NCBI GenBank assembly: GCA_020352575.1
Contig: CP070681.1
Coordinates: 1,649,071 to 1,654,281 of the forward strand
DNA length: 5,211 nt
Direction of reading: 5' to 3'
From: Acidimicrobiia bacterium
Lineage (GTDB): Bacteria; Actinomycetota; Acidimicrobiia; Spongiisociales; JAENVV01
Part shown: positions 1-5,211 of the stretch, piece by piece
Layout: the number at the start of each line of letters is the position of its first letter
How positions within the stretch are numbered: position 1 is the first letter of the stretch
The notes under the pieces: model-generated
What the model was told of the DNA's origin: nothing
Databases searched by the model: none
The model's input: only the letters and a program-made list of their open reading frames with translations
Program-made: the position numbers and the translations under genes

Positions 1-2
1 CA

Positions 3-1736
3 ACGAAGACCCTGCTCATCGAACCGCTCACGTTCGATGTGTTCGACCCAGAGACGAACGCTGCAGCGGGAACAGCTACTAGCGGCGCGGAGATCACAAT
101 CACCGGCGAGAACGAGTCCGGCTGGTTCCGAGTCGAGACCCCCGTCATTGCCGACCAATCCGGGAACTGGGACGCCACCGAGTTGGCCGACTACTGGGCC
201 GGCGGCTGGACGCAGGCACACATCGCAGATGACGACGGGGACCGAACCGTCGCATGGCCAGCAGGTCCGCCCCCTGAGCCGCAGATCCGTGGGAACCCTG
301 AGGCGGACTACATCGAAGGGTGGAACTTCGACGTGGGCACCTCGGTCGTGGTTGAGGTGACCGGAATGGGTGCCGCGTTCTCGAGCACCGCGATCGTCGA
401 GGACCACGGATGGGCGGGGGTCTTCGGACTCTGGACTACGGACGAGAGCTTCGACCTGCTCCCCGGTCACACCGTGACCGTGACCGGGACCAGTGCCGAA
501 GCGTCGGCCACGAAGGAACTCCTCGTCGAGGAACTGACGTTCGACACCTTTGATCCCGTCGGCAACGTGGTCGCTGGCACAGCAGCATCTGGCACTGAAG
601 TACGTGTCAACGGTGGCAACGACTCCTACGACTTCGAGGAGTTCGCTACCGCCGACGAGTTCGGCGACTGGTCGATCAACCTCGGCGATATTGGCTTCGA
701 CCTCACCTTCGACATGGGTGGCGAAGCGTCCATCGACGATGAGGACGGCGATTCCACGGTGGCGCGATCGCCCGAGTGGGCAAGCTTCATCGTGAATGAG
801 GCACACGACTTCATCCACGGAAGCGGGTTCGGCGTCGGGGCACCCATCGCCTTTGCGATCAACGATGGCGTAGCCGACGTGTACTCAGGAACAACTACCA
901 CCGATGACGAGGGCAACTTCGGCATCGGCGTCGAGTTCGACATCGGGCCCGGTCATATCGTGACCGTCACCGGACCGGAAGGCACGAAGGACCTAGTCGT
1001 CGATCTGCTCCGCTTCGACACCTACGACCCCGAAGGCAACTTTGCGGCGGGCACCGCCACAAGTGGAGCACTGATCTCCGTGTACGGGGAGAACGAAGCC
1101 GGTTGGTTCCGGGTCGACCTCACCGCAGACACGTCGGGAGCCTGGGAGGTGTCCGGGGATGAGGTCGACTTCTGGGTCGACGGATGGACCCACGTACGGA
1201 TTCGCGACGTCGACGGCGACTCGACCCTCGACTGGGAGCCTGCACCGGCAACGATCCAAGTCGACCCCACAACCGACTCTGTCGTTGGACAGGAGTTCGA
1301 GGCGGGCACCACCGTCAGGATCGAGATCGACCGAGGTGGGCTCGTCTACTCGGGGACCGCAATCGTAGAGACGGGCCCTTGGGGAGGCTGGACCGGCTTC
1401 GGAGTGGACCTCGCCTTCGACATCCTGCCAGGCGACCGGGTGACCGTGACGGGCACAACCGTCTTCAAGGCCGTGGTCGTTCAGGCGCTGACCTTCGACG
1501 AATACGACCCATCCCTCAACACAGCCGCCGGCACCGCTCCGGCACACACCTGGCTCTCGGTGTATGGGGACGGCCCGCTCGGTGGGTTCGAACTCGAGGT
1601 CCAAGCGGACTCCGGAGGGAATTGGACTGCATCTGGCGCCGACTTCCCCGCCGCAGGGGAAGGCTGGATGGTGGTGGCGCTGTTTGACGCGGATGGCGAC
1701 AGCACCGCTGTCCAACCGCCGTACCCAGAGCCCTAG
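3..1736 (+). CDS. Secreted Ig-like repeat protein (5'-truncated by window edge)
   Basis: The reading frame is open from the left edge (first full codon at base 3) to the TAG at 1734-1736, giving 577 residues of a longer protein. The GTG at 39 is not the real start, because the codons before it already encode the repeat linker seen before every later unit. The fragment is very acidic, rich in Asp, Gly, Thr and Trp, and has no membrane segment. It consists of two alternating beta-rich modules. Module A opens with a FDxxDPxxNxxAGTA motif, contains a (T)ADxxGxW-like strand and ends in DxDGDxT, resembling bacterial Ig domains of the Big_6 type. Module B has a VxGxxFxxGxxV-like start and ends in PGHxVTVTG. 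The order is A-B-A-B-A-B-A and the protein stops soon after the last A with PYPEP. No LPXTG motif or C-terminal membrane anchor is present. A surface or secreted structural/adhesive role is inferred; the signal peptide and any catalytic domain would lie upstream of the window. Confidence 0.88.
   Translation, partial: TKTLLIEPLTFDVFDPETNAAAGTATSGAEITITGENESGWFRVETPVIADQSGNWDATELADYWAGGWTQAHIADDDGDRTVAWPAGPPPEPQIRGNPEADYIEGWNFDVGTSVVVEVTGMGAAFSSTAIVEDHGWAGVFGLWTTDESFDLLPGHTVTVTGTSAEASATKELLVEELTFDTFDPVGNVVAGTAASGTEVRVNGGNDSYDFEEFATADEFGDWSINLGDIGFDLTFDMGGEASIDDEDGDSTVARSPEWASFIVNEAHDFIHGSGFGVGAPIAFAINDGVADVYSGTTTTDDEGNFGIGVEFDIGPGHIVTVTGPEGTKDLVVDLLRFDTYDPEGNFAAGTATSGALISVYGENEAGWFRVDLTADTSGAWEVSGDEVDFWVDGWTHVRIRDVDGDSTLDWEPAPATIQVDPTTDSVVGQEFEAGTTVRIEIDRGGLVYSGTAIVETGPWGGWTGFGVDLAFDILPGDRVTVTGTTVFKAVVVQALTFDEYDPSLNTAAGTAPAHTWLSVYGDGPLGGFELEVQADSGGNWTASGADFPAAGEGWMVVALFDADGDSTAVQPPYPEP
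27..1736 (+). repeat. Tandem protein-coding repeats, three and a half A-B units
   Basis: Four repeat units follow each other in frame. They begin at the conserved L-T/R-F-D codons at 27, 534, 1008 and 1488. The first three are about 169, 158 and 160 codons long and contain both modules; the fourth holds only module A (about 82 codons) and ends at the stop. Units 1 and 3 share the motif GENE(S/A)GWFRV, while unit 2 has a divergent equivalent with an acidic, Phe-rich strand. The conserved acidic loop DxDGDxT lies at 228-248, 738-758, 1206-1226 and 1686-1706. The DNA is clearly diverged at synonymous sites, so these are old duplications rather than a recent expansion. Confidence 0.85.
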
Positions 1737-1757
1737 ATGGGAACGCAGTCCCGGACC

Positions 1758-1780
1758 GTGGGGCGCAGCCAGCGCCCCAC
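1758..1780 (+). terminator. GC-rich hairpin after the repeat-protein gene
   Basis: GTGGGGCGC (1758-1766) pairs perfectly with GCGCCCCAC (1772-1780) around a 5-base loop. It lies 21 bases after the repeat-protein stop and before the next gene's ribosome binding site. A CCCCGGGG palindrome (1780-1787) follows at once. There is no T-run, so it is not a textbook intrinsic terminator. It may act as a U-less terminator, a processing site or an mRNA 3' end stabiliser. The stem is certain; the function is inferred. Confidence 0.45.
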
Positions 1781-1799
1781 CCCGGGGCTCGACCGCACG

Positions 1800-1806
1800 A
1801 AAGGAG
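1800..1806 (+). promoter_or_regulatory. Ribosome binding site deciding the start at 1815
   Basis: AAAGGAG ends 8 bases before the ATG at 1815. This favours that start over the in-frame ATG at 1737, which directly abuts the previous stop codon and would add a 26-residue, low-hydrophobicity extension read through the hairpin. Confidence 0.8.
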
Positions 1807-1814
1807 ATGCGGAT

Positions 1815-2258
1815 ATGACAGAGACGATGACCCGTACACCGGCGAGCCACGCCGCTGTACCCGCCCGCGGGAAGGGACTTCTCACCTTCACGCTCTGGTT
1901 CGGGATGCTCGACGTGTTCCTCTTTGGAGCGACCACGTTCTTCTTCCCCGAATTCGTGATCGACACGCTCGCCGAATCGGCAGAGGTGTCGTTCTTCGCG
2001 ATGCGCTGGGGAGGTGGGCTCCTGATGGCCCTTGCGGTCGGGTACGCCTACATGCTCCGTCGGCCCGCCGGGCAGATGCCGATGTTCACGACCTTCGCGC
2101 TCGCAAGCACGATGGCCGGTATCGGCTTCTTCTGGAGCTGGCTTGCTGACGAGTACACGGGGAATGACTGGTACCTGATCGCGCTGTTCGCCGGCACATT
2201 CGGGTTGGCCCTCTTCATGTGGATCACCCGGTTCGTGTCGAAGGAACTGCTCGACTGA
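1815..2258 (+). CDS. Small four-helix integral membrane protein, function unknown
   Basis: The gene encodes 147 residues starting at the ATG that follows a strong Shine-Dalgarno sequence. The first 20 residues are polar and Thr/Ala/Arg-rich. Four hydrophobic segments follow at about 24-44, 60-81, 90-111 and 119-140, with a short polar tail ending KELLD. Features that stand out are FFFPE at the end of helix 1, RWGGG at the start of helix 2 and RRP in the loop after it. This size and helix pattern, with a PE motif after helix 1 and an RxGG motif at helix 2, recalls small four-helix families of the DoxX/DUF4345/BphX type. The family assignment is a resemblance, not a firm match. No catalytic residues can be named. 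It lies 78 bases downstream of the repeat-protein gene and faces the lipoprotein gene convergently. Cotranscription with the repeat gene is possible, but the hairpin between them argues against strong coupling. Confidence 0.85.
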   Translation: MTETMTRTPASHAAVPARGKGLLTFTLWFGMLDVFLFGATTFFFPEFVIDTLAESAEVSFFAMRWGGGLLMALAVGYAYMLRRPAGQMPMFTTFALASTMAGIGFFWSWLADEYTGNDWYLIALFAGTFGLALFMWITRFVSKELLD

Positions 2259-2263
2259 CCGAT

Positions 2264-2331
2264 TTGGCCCCTCGCCGGCCCGCGCTCCTTCCCAGGGCAG
2301 CCGCGTCCCCGGCAGCCGGCTGAGGGGCCAA
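2264..2331. terminator. Long-stem inverted repeat, probable bidirectional terminator
   Basis: TTGGCCCCTC (2264-2273) is the exact reverse complement of GAGGGGCCAA (2322-2331). The stem continues inward with GCCGGC (2274-2279) pairing with GCCGGC (2315-2320), leaving only T2321 bulged, so about 16 pairs enclose a loop of about 35 bases. It begins 5 bases after the stop of the membrane-protein gene and lies between two convergent genes. Neither side has a T-run, so rho-independent termination of the classical kind is not assured. The inverted repeat is certain and the terminator role is inferred from position. Confidence 0.6.
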
Positions 2332-2336
2332 CTCCT

Positions 2337-2368
2337 CCTGGCGCCAGGCGCCTCGAGCGGCGCCGCTC
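2337..2368. repeat. Two adjacent perfect palindromes at the lipoprotein gene end
   Basis: CCTGGCGCCAGG (2337-2348, 12 bases) and GAGCGGCGCCGCTC (2355-2368, 14 bases) are both perfect palindromes. GGCGCC occurs three times, at 2340-2345, 2347-2352 and 2359-2364. The second palindrome runs into the stop codon of the minus-strand lipoprotein gene (2367-2369). They could form 3' end hairpins for that operon; having no spacer, each would need to open its centre to form a loop. Protein binding at these dyads is the alternative. Confidence 0.5.
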
Positions 2369-2759
2369 AACGGCTGAGGGCGTCAACAACCTCCACCGTG
2401 ATACCGGTGAGCATCCCCTCTTCGTAGTGGTCCACGATCCGGCCTGCGCCGACCCCGACCACGATGCGACAGGAGATCTCGTACTCGACACCGGCCTCGA
2501 GTCGCACGGGGAACACGATTTCCTCCCCTGGTGCAACCGACGGGGACGCGCCGACCACCGTGCCATCCGATTGAGCGAACACCACCGTGTGGCCGAACTC
2601 GCCATCGTTGCGGACCACCACGTCATTCACACCCGGTCCGAACACCCCCGCGGCTTCCACGGAGAACTCGTCCAGCAGGACCACAGGAGGCCCACCCGCG
2701 TCCTTGCCAACCGAGCAGGCGACGACCGCAAGCAGCACGAGCACGAGGAGTCGCCTCAT
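2367..2759 (-). CDS. Cupredoxin-like lipoprotein with candidate type 1 copper ligands
   Basis: The product is 130 residues. Residues 1-15 form a lipoprotein signal: MRR, a hydrophobic stretch, then the lipobox VVAC, so Cys15 should be lipidated and the protein held on the outer face of the membrane. The rest reads as a small beta sandwich of cupredoxin type. RNDGEFGHTV supplies a candidate His57 ligand, APGE is the usual turn, YEISC supplies Cys97, and HYEEGM supplies His111 and Met116, followed by a final GITVEV strand. The set His-Cys-His-Met and the H-x4-M spacing match plastocyanin-like type 1 copper sites. The Cys-to-His spacing is odd: 13 residues (RIVVGVGAGRIVD) instead of the 2 to 4 usual in plastocyanin or azurin. 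Copper binding is therefore plausible but not certain. The ATG overlaps the kinase stop (ATGA), and GGAG at 2768-2771 on the minus strand lies 8 bases ahead. A role in electron transfer, metal sensing or metal handling is inference. Confidence 0.82.
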   Translation of the reverse strand: MRRLLVLVLLAVVACSVGKDAGGPPVVLLDEFSVEAAGVFGPGVNDVVVRNDGEFGHTVVFAQSDGTVVGASPSVAPGEEIVFPVRLEAGVEYEISCRIVVGVGAGRIVDHYEEGMLTGITVEVVDALSR

Positions 2760-4192
2760 CGCGCCATCTCCGCCACGAGCGGAAGGCCAACGGCGAACGT
2801 CGACCCCTGCGGTGACGTGGTCACCAGGAGTTGACCCTCGAGTGCTTCGACGATCTTGCTCGCAATGTGTAGGCCGAGGCCGGTCCCGCTGCTCCGCGAG
2901 TTCTTCTCGAACTTCTCGAACACCCTAGGGAGGAAGGCGGGGTCGATACCCGGGCCATCGTCTGCCACGGCAATCCACACTGCCGCCTCCGGCGGCTCGC
3001 CCGAACGCACCATGGGTTCGAAGGGAAGCTTGCGGTGGCAGGCCACCTGCACTTCCGAGGCACCGTGGGTCCGGGCGTTGTCGGCGAGTGAGTGCACCAG
3101 CCCGACGAGGCTCGTCACGTCCGTTCGCACGACGATGTCGCCACACCCAGGCGCCTGCACGTCGGTGGCCATTGCCACACCGAGGCGCTCCACCACCTCA
3201 TTCATCGATGTGGGCACCAGTTCGAAGAAGAGTGCCCGGTTCTCGATCCGAGCGACCGCAAGGAGTTGGTCGATCATCTCCTTGAGCCGACGACCGTCCG
3301 TCACCACGCCCTCGAGGACATCGCGCCACATCGGATCGGTGATGCCGGCCTCCGACTCGAGCAGTTCGGCACCGGTCACGACCCCGGTGAGCGGGGTCCG
3401 CAGTTCGTGGTTGATCATGAGCACGAACTCCGACCGGATCCGGTTCTTCTCCTCGGCCAGCGCGTACGCCTCTTCGGCCGTCGTCCTGGCAGCCTCGAGC
3501 TCCACGTTGACGGCACGGAGCGACGCGGCTTCGCGCTCGAGGTACTCGGACTCCAGGCGGAGTTCGCGGTACAACCGCCGTGCCCTGGCCCGGCCCACCC
3601 AGAGCGCCACCGACCCCACAGCCAGGGCACCCCCCAGGGTGAGCAGTTCGATCGTCGCCGCAGAAATGCCCCTTGCAGCCGACCGTCGGGCAAGCAGTTC
3701 ACCCATGTCGTAGGTGAGGAGAACCGACAGGCCCTCTGCTACCGGATGGATGACGTCGTAGACGACGGCTCCTGCCGGCCACTCGACAACGCCGTCCAAG
3801 GTGAGCGGGGCCACGAGTGGCGCAGCCACCGCTGCAAACGCGCCGCGCTCTGCGAACGACGAGAGGAGCGGACTCGCGAGTGGCGCGCCAACGAAGGTGG
3901 GAGAGGTGGAGGCCGAGATGCGACCCCGCGCATCGACGAGGCTGACGGCCTCGATGCGCAGGTCGTTGCGGAGGCCACGGAGTGCGAGTTCCGAGGGGTC
4001 GTCCGCGAGGACCTCTGCGGCGGCGGCGCTCTCCTCCAGGAAGAGCGCACCCTCACCGACCGGACGTCTGGCCTCGAGCGCCTGGGCGACACCGACAGCG
4101 AGCATGACGAGCGCCAGCACGGCACTCACCAGTGCACCCGCACCCCAGGCCGGGGATGGGCGGCGCAGCTCGACGAGCGAGTCTCGTTCCAT
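2756..4192 (-). CDS. Membrane-bound sensor histidine kinase
   Basis: This is a two-component sensor kinase that should autophosphorylate a His and pass phosphate to a response regulator, none of which is seen in the window. From the ATG at 4192 it has 478 residues: a short cytoplasmic tail, membrane helix 1 (about 17-38), an extracytoplasmic sensor region (about 40-180), helix 2 (about 181-200), a coiled-coil linker (about 207-250), a HisKA region and a HATPase_c domain. The H-box is NHELRTPLTG with His262, the N-box is SLADNARTHG with Asn372, G1 is DDGPGI (411-416), the F-box is FEKF (425-428), and G2 is GTGLGLH (436-442). All key residues are present, so it should be active. The sensor stretch around EAVSLVDARGRISAST resembles PAS/Cache-type extracellular domains. 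A TTG at 4231 is the most upstream possible start, since an in-frame TGA lies at 4235-4237, but ATG 4192 gives a more normal N-terminus. Neither has a well-placed Shine-Dalgarno. The stop overlaps the lipoprotein start. Confidence 0.93.
   Translation of the reverse strand: MERDSLVELRRPSPAWGAGALVSAVLALVMLAVGVAQALEARRPVGEGALFLEESAAAAEVLADDPSELALRGLRNDLRIEAVSLVDARGRISASTSPTFVGAPLASPLLSSFAERGAFAAVAAPLVAPLTLDGVVEWPAGAVVYDVIHPVAEGLSVLLTYDMGELLARRSAARGISAATIELLTLGGALAVGSVALWVGRARARRLYRELRLESEYLEREAASLRAVNVELEAARTTAEEAYALAEEKNRIRSEFVLMINHELRTPLTGVVTGAELLESEAGITDPMWRDVLEGVVTDGRRLKEMIDQLLAVARIENRALFFELVPTSMNEVVERLGVAMATDVQAPGCGDIVVRTDVTSLVGLVHSLADNARTHGASEVQVACHRKLPFEPMVRSGEPPEAAVWIAVADDGPGIDPAFLPRVFEKFEKNSRSSGTGLGLHIASKIVEALEGQLLVTTSPQGSTFAVGLPLVAEMAR
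2768..2771 (-). promoter_or_regulatory. Ribosome binding site for the lipoprotein gene, inside the kinase gene
   Basis: On the minus strand GGAG lies 8 bases before the lipoprotein ATG, within the last codons of the kinase gene. With the ATGA stop-start overlap this supports translational coupling of the two genes. Confidence 0.65.
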
Positions 4193-4287
4193 CACTCCGG
4201 TATCGGTGCCGTCGAGGAAGGCTTGAGCCAACCCTCACGGCGGATATTGGGCCTCCTCCGGCACCGTGATCCGCCAACCTTTCCCAC
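4193..4287. promoter_or_regulatory. Divergent promoter region between kinase and acetyltransferase
   Basis: The two genes point away from each other, so both promoters probably lie here or just inside the neighbouring gene starts. The only AT-rich patch is GATATTGG (4243-4250). A TTGAGC at 4223-4228 could be a weak plus-strand -35 element, but its spacing to GATATT is only 14 bases. No convincing promoter pair or operator dyad is visible. On the minus strand GGAGGAGG (4251-4258) looks like a Shine-Dalgarno sequence but has no in-frame start at a suitable distance for the kinase. The existence of promoters is inferred from gene orientation. Confidence 0.4.
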
Positions 4288-5211
4288 ATGACGATCCGCG
4301 TCGAACAGATCGAGACCCGCACTGCTCCCGAGGCAGTCCTCGCGACGATGCACGACCTGTACCTCCTGGCCGAACAGGAGGAGCTCCCGGGCGACCCGCC
4401 GACGCCGCTCGAGCGGCACGTCCTGGAGTGGCGTCACCGCCCTGACAGCGAGGACGCTCCCCGCTGGCTGCTCTGGGACAACGACGAGCTCATCGGCATG
4501 GCCATCGTCTGGGTCGACCTCGAGCAGAACCTGGAGAACGGGTTCGCCCGCGCCTGGATCCGCCCCGACCGCCGTGGCAAGGGGCACTTCCGGGAGTTGG
4601 CCGGGCCGATGCTCGACTACCTCGATGCACACGGGCGCACCCGGGTCGACACCTATGTGCTCCAGGGAGCGCCCGAGGCTGCGCTCTGCGAACGGCTGGG
4701 CCTCAAATCGGTCTACAACGAAAAGCGCAGCCGCCTTGTCGTCGCCGACGTGGACCGGGACCTCATGCAGTCGTGGGTCGACCGGGCTCCTGAACGGGCG
4801 TCCGAATACCACTTGCTCACCCTGCGGACGCCGTTCCCCGACGAGGTCGTGGCGCCGTATGCGGAACTCCAGTTCCAGATGAACACCGCGCCCATGGAGG
4901 ACTTCGAGTTCGAGGACGAGGTGATCACCCCCGACCGGTGGCTCGAACGAGAGCAGTGGCTCGCCGACAACAAGCGGGACCTCTACGCCATGGTCGCCGT
5001 GCACACCGACACCGGCGCCTACGCCGGCTCGACATCGATCAGCTACGACCGCCTGCACCCCAGCCAGGCCTGGCAGTGGGAGACGGTCGTACACCCCGAC
5101 CATCGCAACAAGGGGCTCGGTCGATGGCTGAAGGGAGCGAACATCCTCCGCATCCTCGACGAGCGTCCCGACGTCGAGCGGGTCGACACGTGGAACGCCG
5201 GTTCGAACGAG
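4288..5211 (+). CDS. Tandem-GNAT N-acetyltransferase (3'-truncated by window edge)
   Basis: The frame is open from ATG 4288 to the right edge, 308 codons with no stop. The start is forced: an in-frame TGA lies at 4267-4269 and no other start codon falls between. There are two GNAT domains. In the N-terminal one (about 1-150) the acetyl-CoA pyrophosphate loop is RRGKGHF (95-101), where the expected final Gly/Ala of R/Q-x-x-G-x-G/A is Phe101. In the C-terminal one (about 175 onward) the loop is intact as HPDHRNKGLG (269-278), followed by a helix and the start of the next strand, ending at TWNAGSNE. That last stretch resembles the TxNxxxN region of actinobacterial tandem GNATs, so probably only a few dozen residues are missing. 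The family transfers an acetyl group from acetyl-CoA to an amine; the substrate cannot be told. The two-domain layout resembles mycothiol synthase, but nothing here identifies it as MshD. No Shine-Dalgarno precedes the ATG. Confidence 0.9.
   Translation, partial: MTIRVEQIETRTAPEAVLATMHDLYLLAEQEELPGDPPTPLERHVLEWRHRPDSEDAPRWLLWDNDELIGMAIVWVDLEQNLENGFARAWIRPDRRGKGHFRELAGPMLDYLDAHGRTRVDTYVLQGAPEAALCERLGLKSVYNEKRSRLVVADVDRDLMQSWVDRAPERASEYHLLTLRTPFPDEVVAPYAELQFQMNTAPMEDFEFEDEVITPDRWLEREQWLADNKRDLYAMVAVHTDTGAYAGSTSISYDRLHPSQAWQWETVVHPDHRNKGLGRWLKGANILRILDERPDVERVDTWNAGSNE

Noticed and set aside
228..1706. DxDGDxT motifs as dockerin domains
   Set aside because: Dockerins have paired loops of about 12 residues followed by helices; here single loops end beta-rich modules of about 80 residues.
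1737..1814. Upstream ATG at 1737 as the start of the membrane protein
   Set aside because: It directly follows the previous stop, has no ribosome binding site and would translate through the hairpin; ATG 1815 has AAAGGAG 8 bases ahead.
993..1850. Minus-strand open frame of 285 codons opposite the repeat protein
   Set aside because: It overlaps the well-supported repeat gene, crosses into the start of the next gene and shows no domain; the other strand shows protein-level repeats.
2048..2626. Minus-strand open frame of 192 codons across the convergent junction
   Set aside because: It runs over two supported genes and the palindromic intergenic region, with Arg/Ser-rich shadow composition.
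3092..4291. Plus-strand open frame of 399 codons opposite the kinase gene
   Set aside because: It is antisense to a kinase with every catalytic motif intact; its translation is Arg/His-rich with no recognisable domain, as expected from a shadow frame in GC-rich DNA.
4192..5103. Minus-strand open frame of 303 codons opposite the acetyltransferase
   Set aside because: The plus strand has two GNAT domains with a clear acetyl-CoA loop; this frame is Val/Arg/Gly-rich and matches no family.
1..5211. Mobile element, phage, CRISPR, tRNA or rRNA content
   Set aside because: No transposase or integrase motifs, no terminal repeats with target duplications, no short regularly spaced repeats and no recognisable RNA gene were seen on either strand.

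Overview
This is a GC-rich chromosomal window with dense coding, short intergenic gaps and ATGA-type gene coupling. A modular acidic secreted protein, a lipoprotein cupredoxin, a classical membrane histidine kinase and a tandem GNAT enzyme together suggest a high-GC actinobacterium, possibly of the Acidimicrobiia (Ilumatobacter-like) type. That taxonomic guess is inference from style and codon use; no marker gene is present.

Layout, left to right. (1) Bases 3-1736, plus strand: the 3' part of a long gene for an acidic, probably secreted protein built from two alternating Ig-like modules (A-B-A-B-A-B-A). It is open at the left edge. (2) Bases 1815-2258, plus strand: a 147-residue protein with four predicted membrane helices, preceded by a good Shine-Dalgarno sequence and a GC-rich hairpin. 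(3) Bases 2259-2366: a short convergent intergenic region packed with palindromes, probably a bidirectional transcription stop. (4) Bases 4192 down to 2367, minus strand: a two-gene operon of a sensor histidine kinase followed, through a 4-base ATGA overlap, by a small lipoprotein. The lipoprotein looks like a type 1 copper protein with an unusually long Cys-to-His loop. (5) Bases 4193-4287: a divergent promoter region. (6) Bases 4288-5211, plus strand: the 5' part of a tandem-GNAT acetyltransferase, open at the right edge.

The most interesting unit is the kinase-lipoprotein pair. No response regulator is adjacent within the window. The tight coupling suggests that the lipoprotein (a metal or redox protein on the outer face of the membrane) and the kinase's extracytoplasmic domain act in the same process, but this is a hypothesis. 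The other genes look like independent transcription units. No RNA genes, CRISPR arrays, insertion sequences or phage genes were seen.
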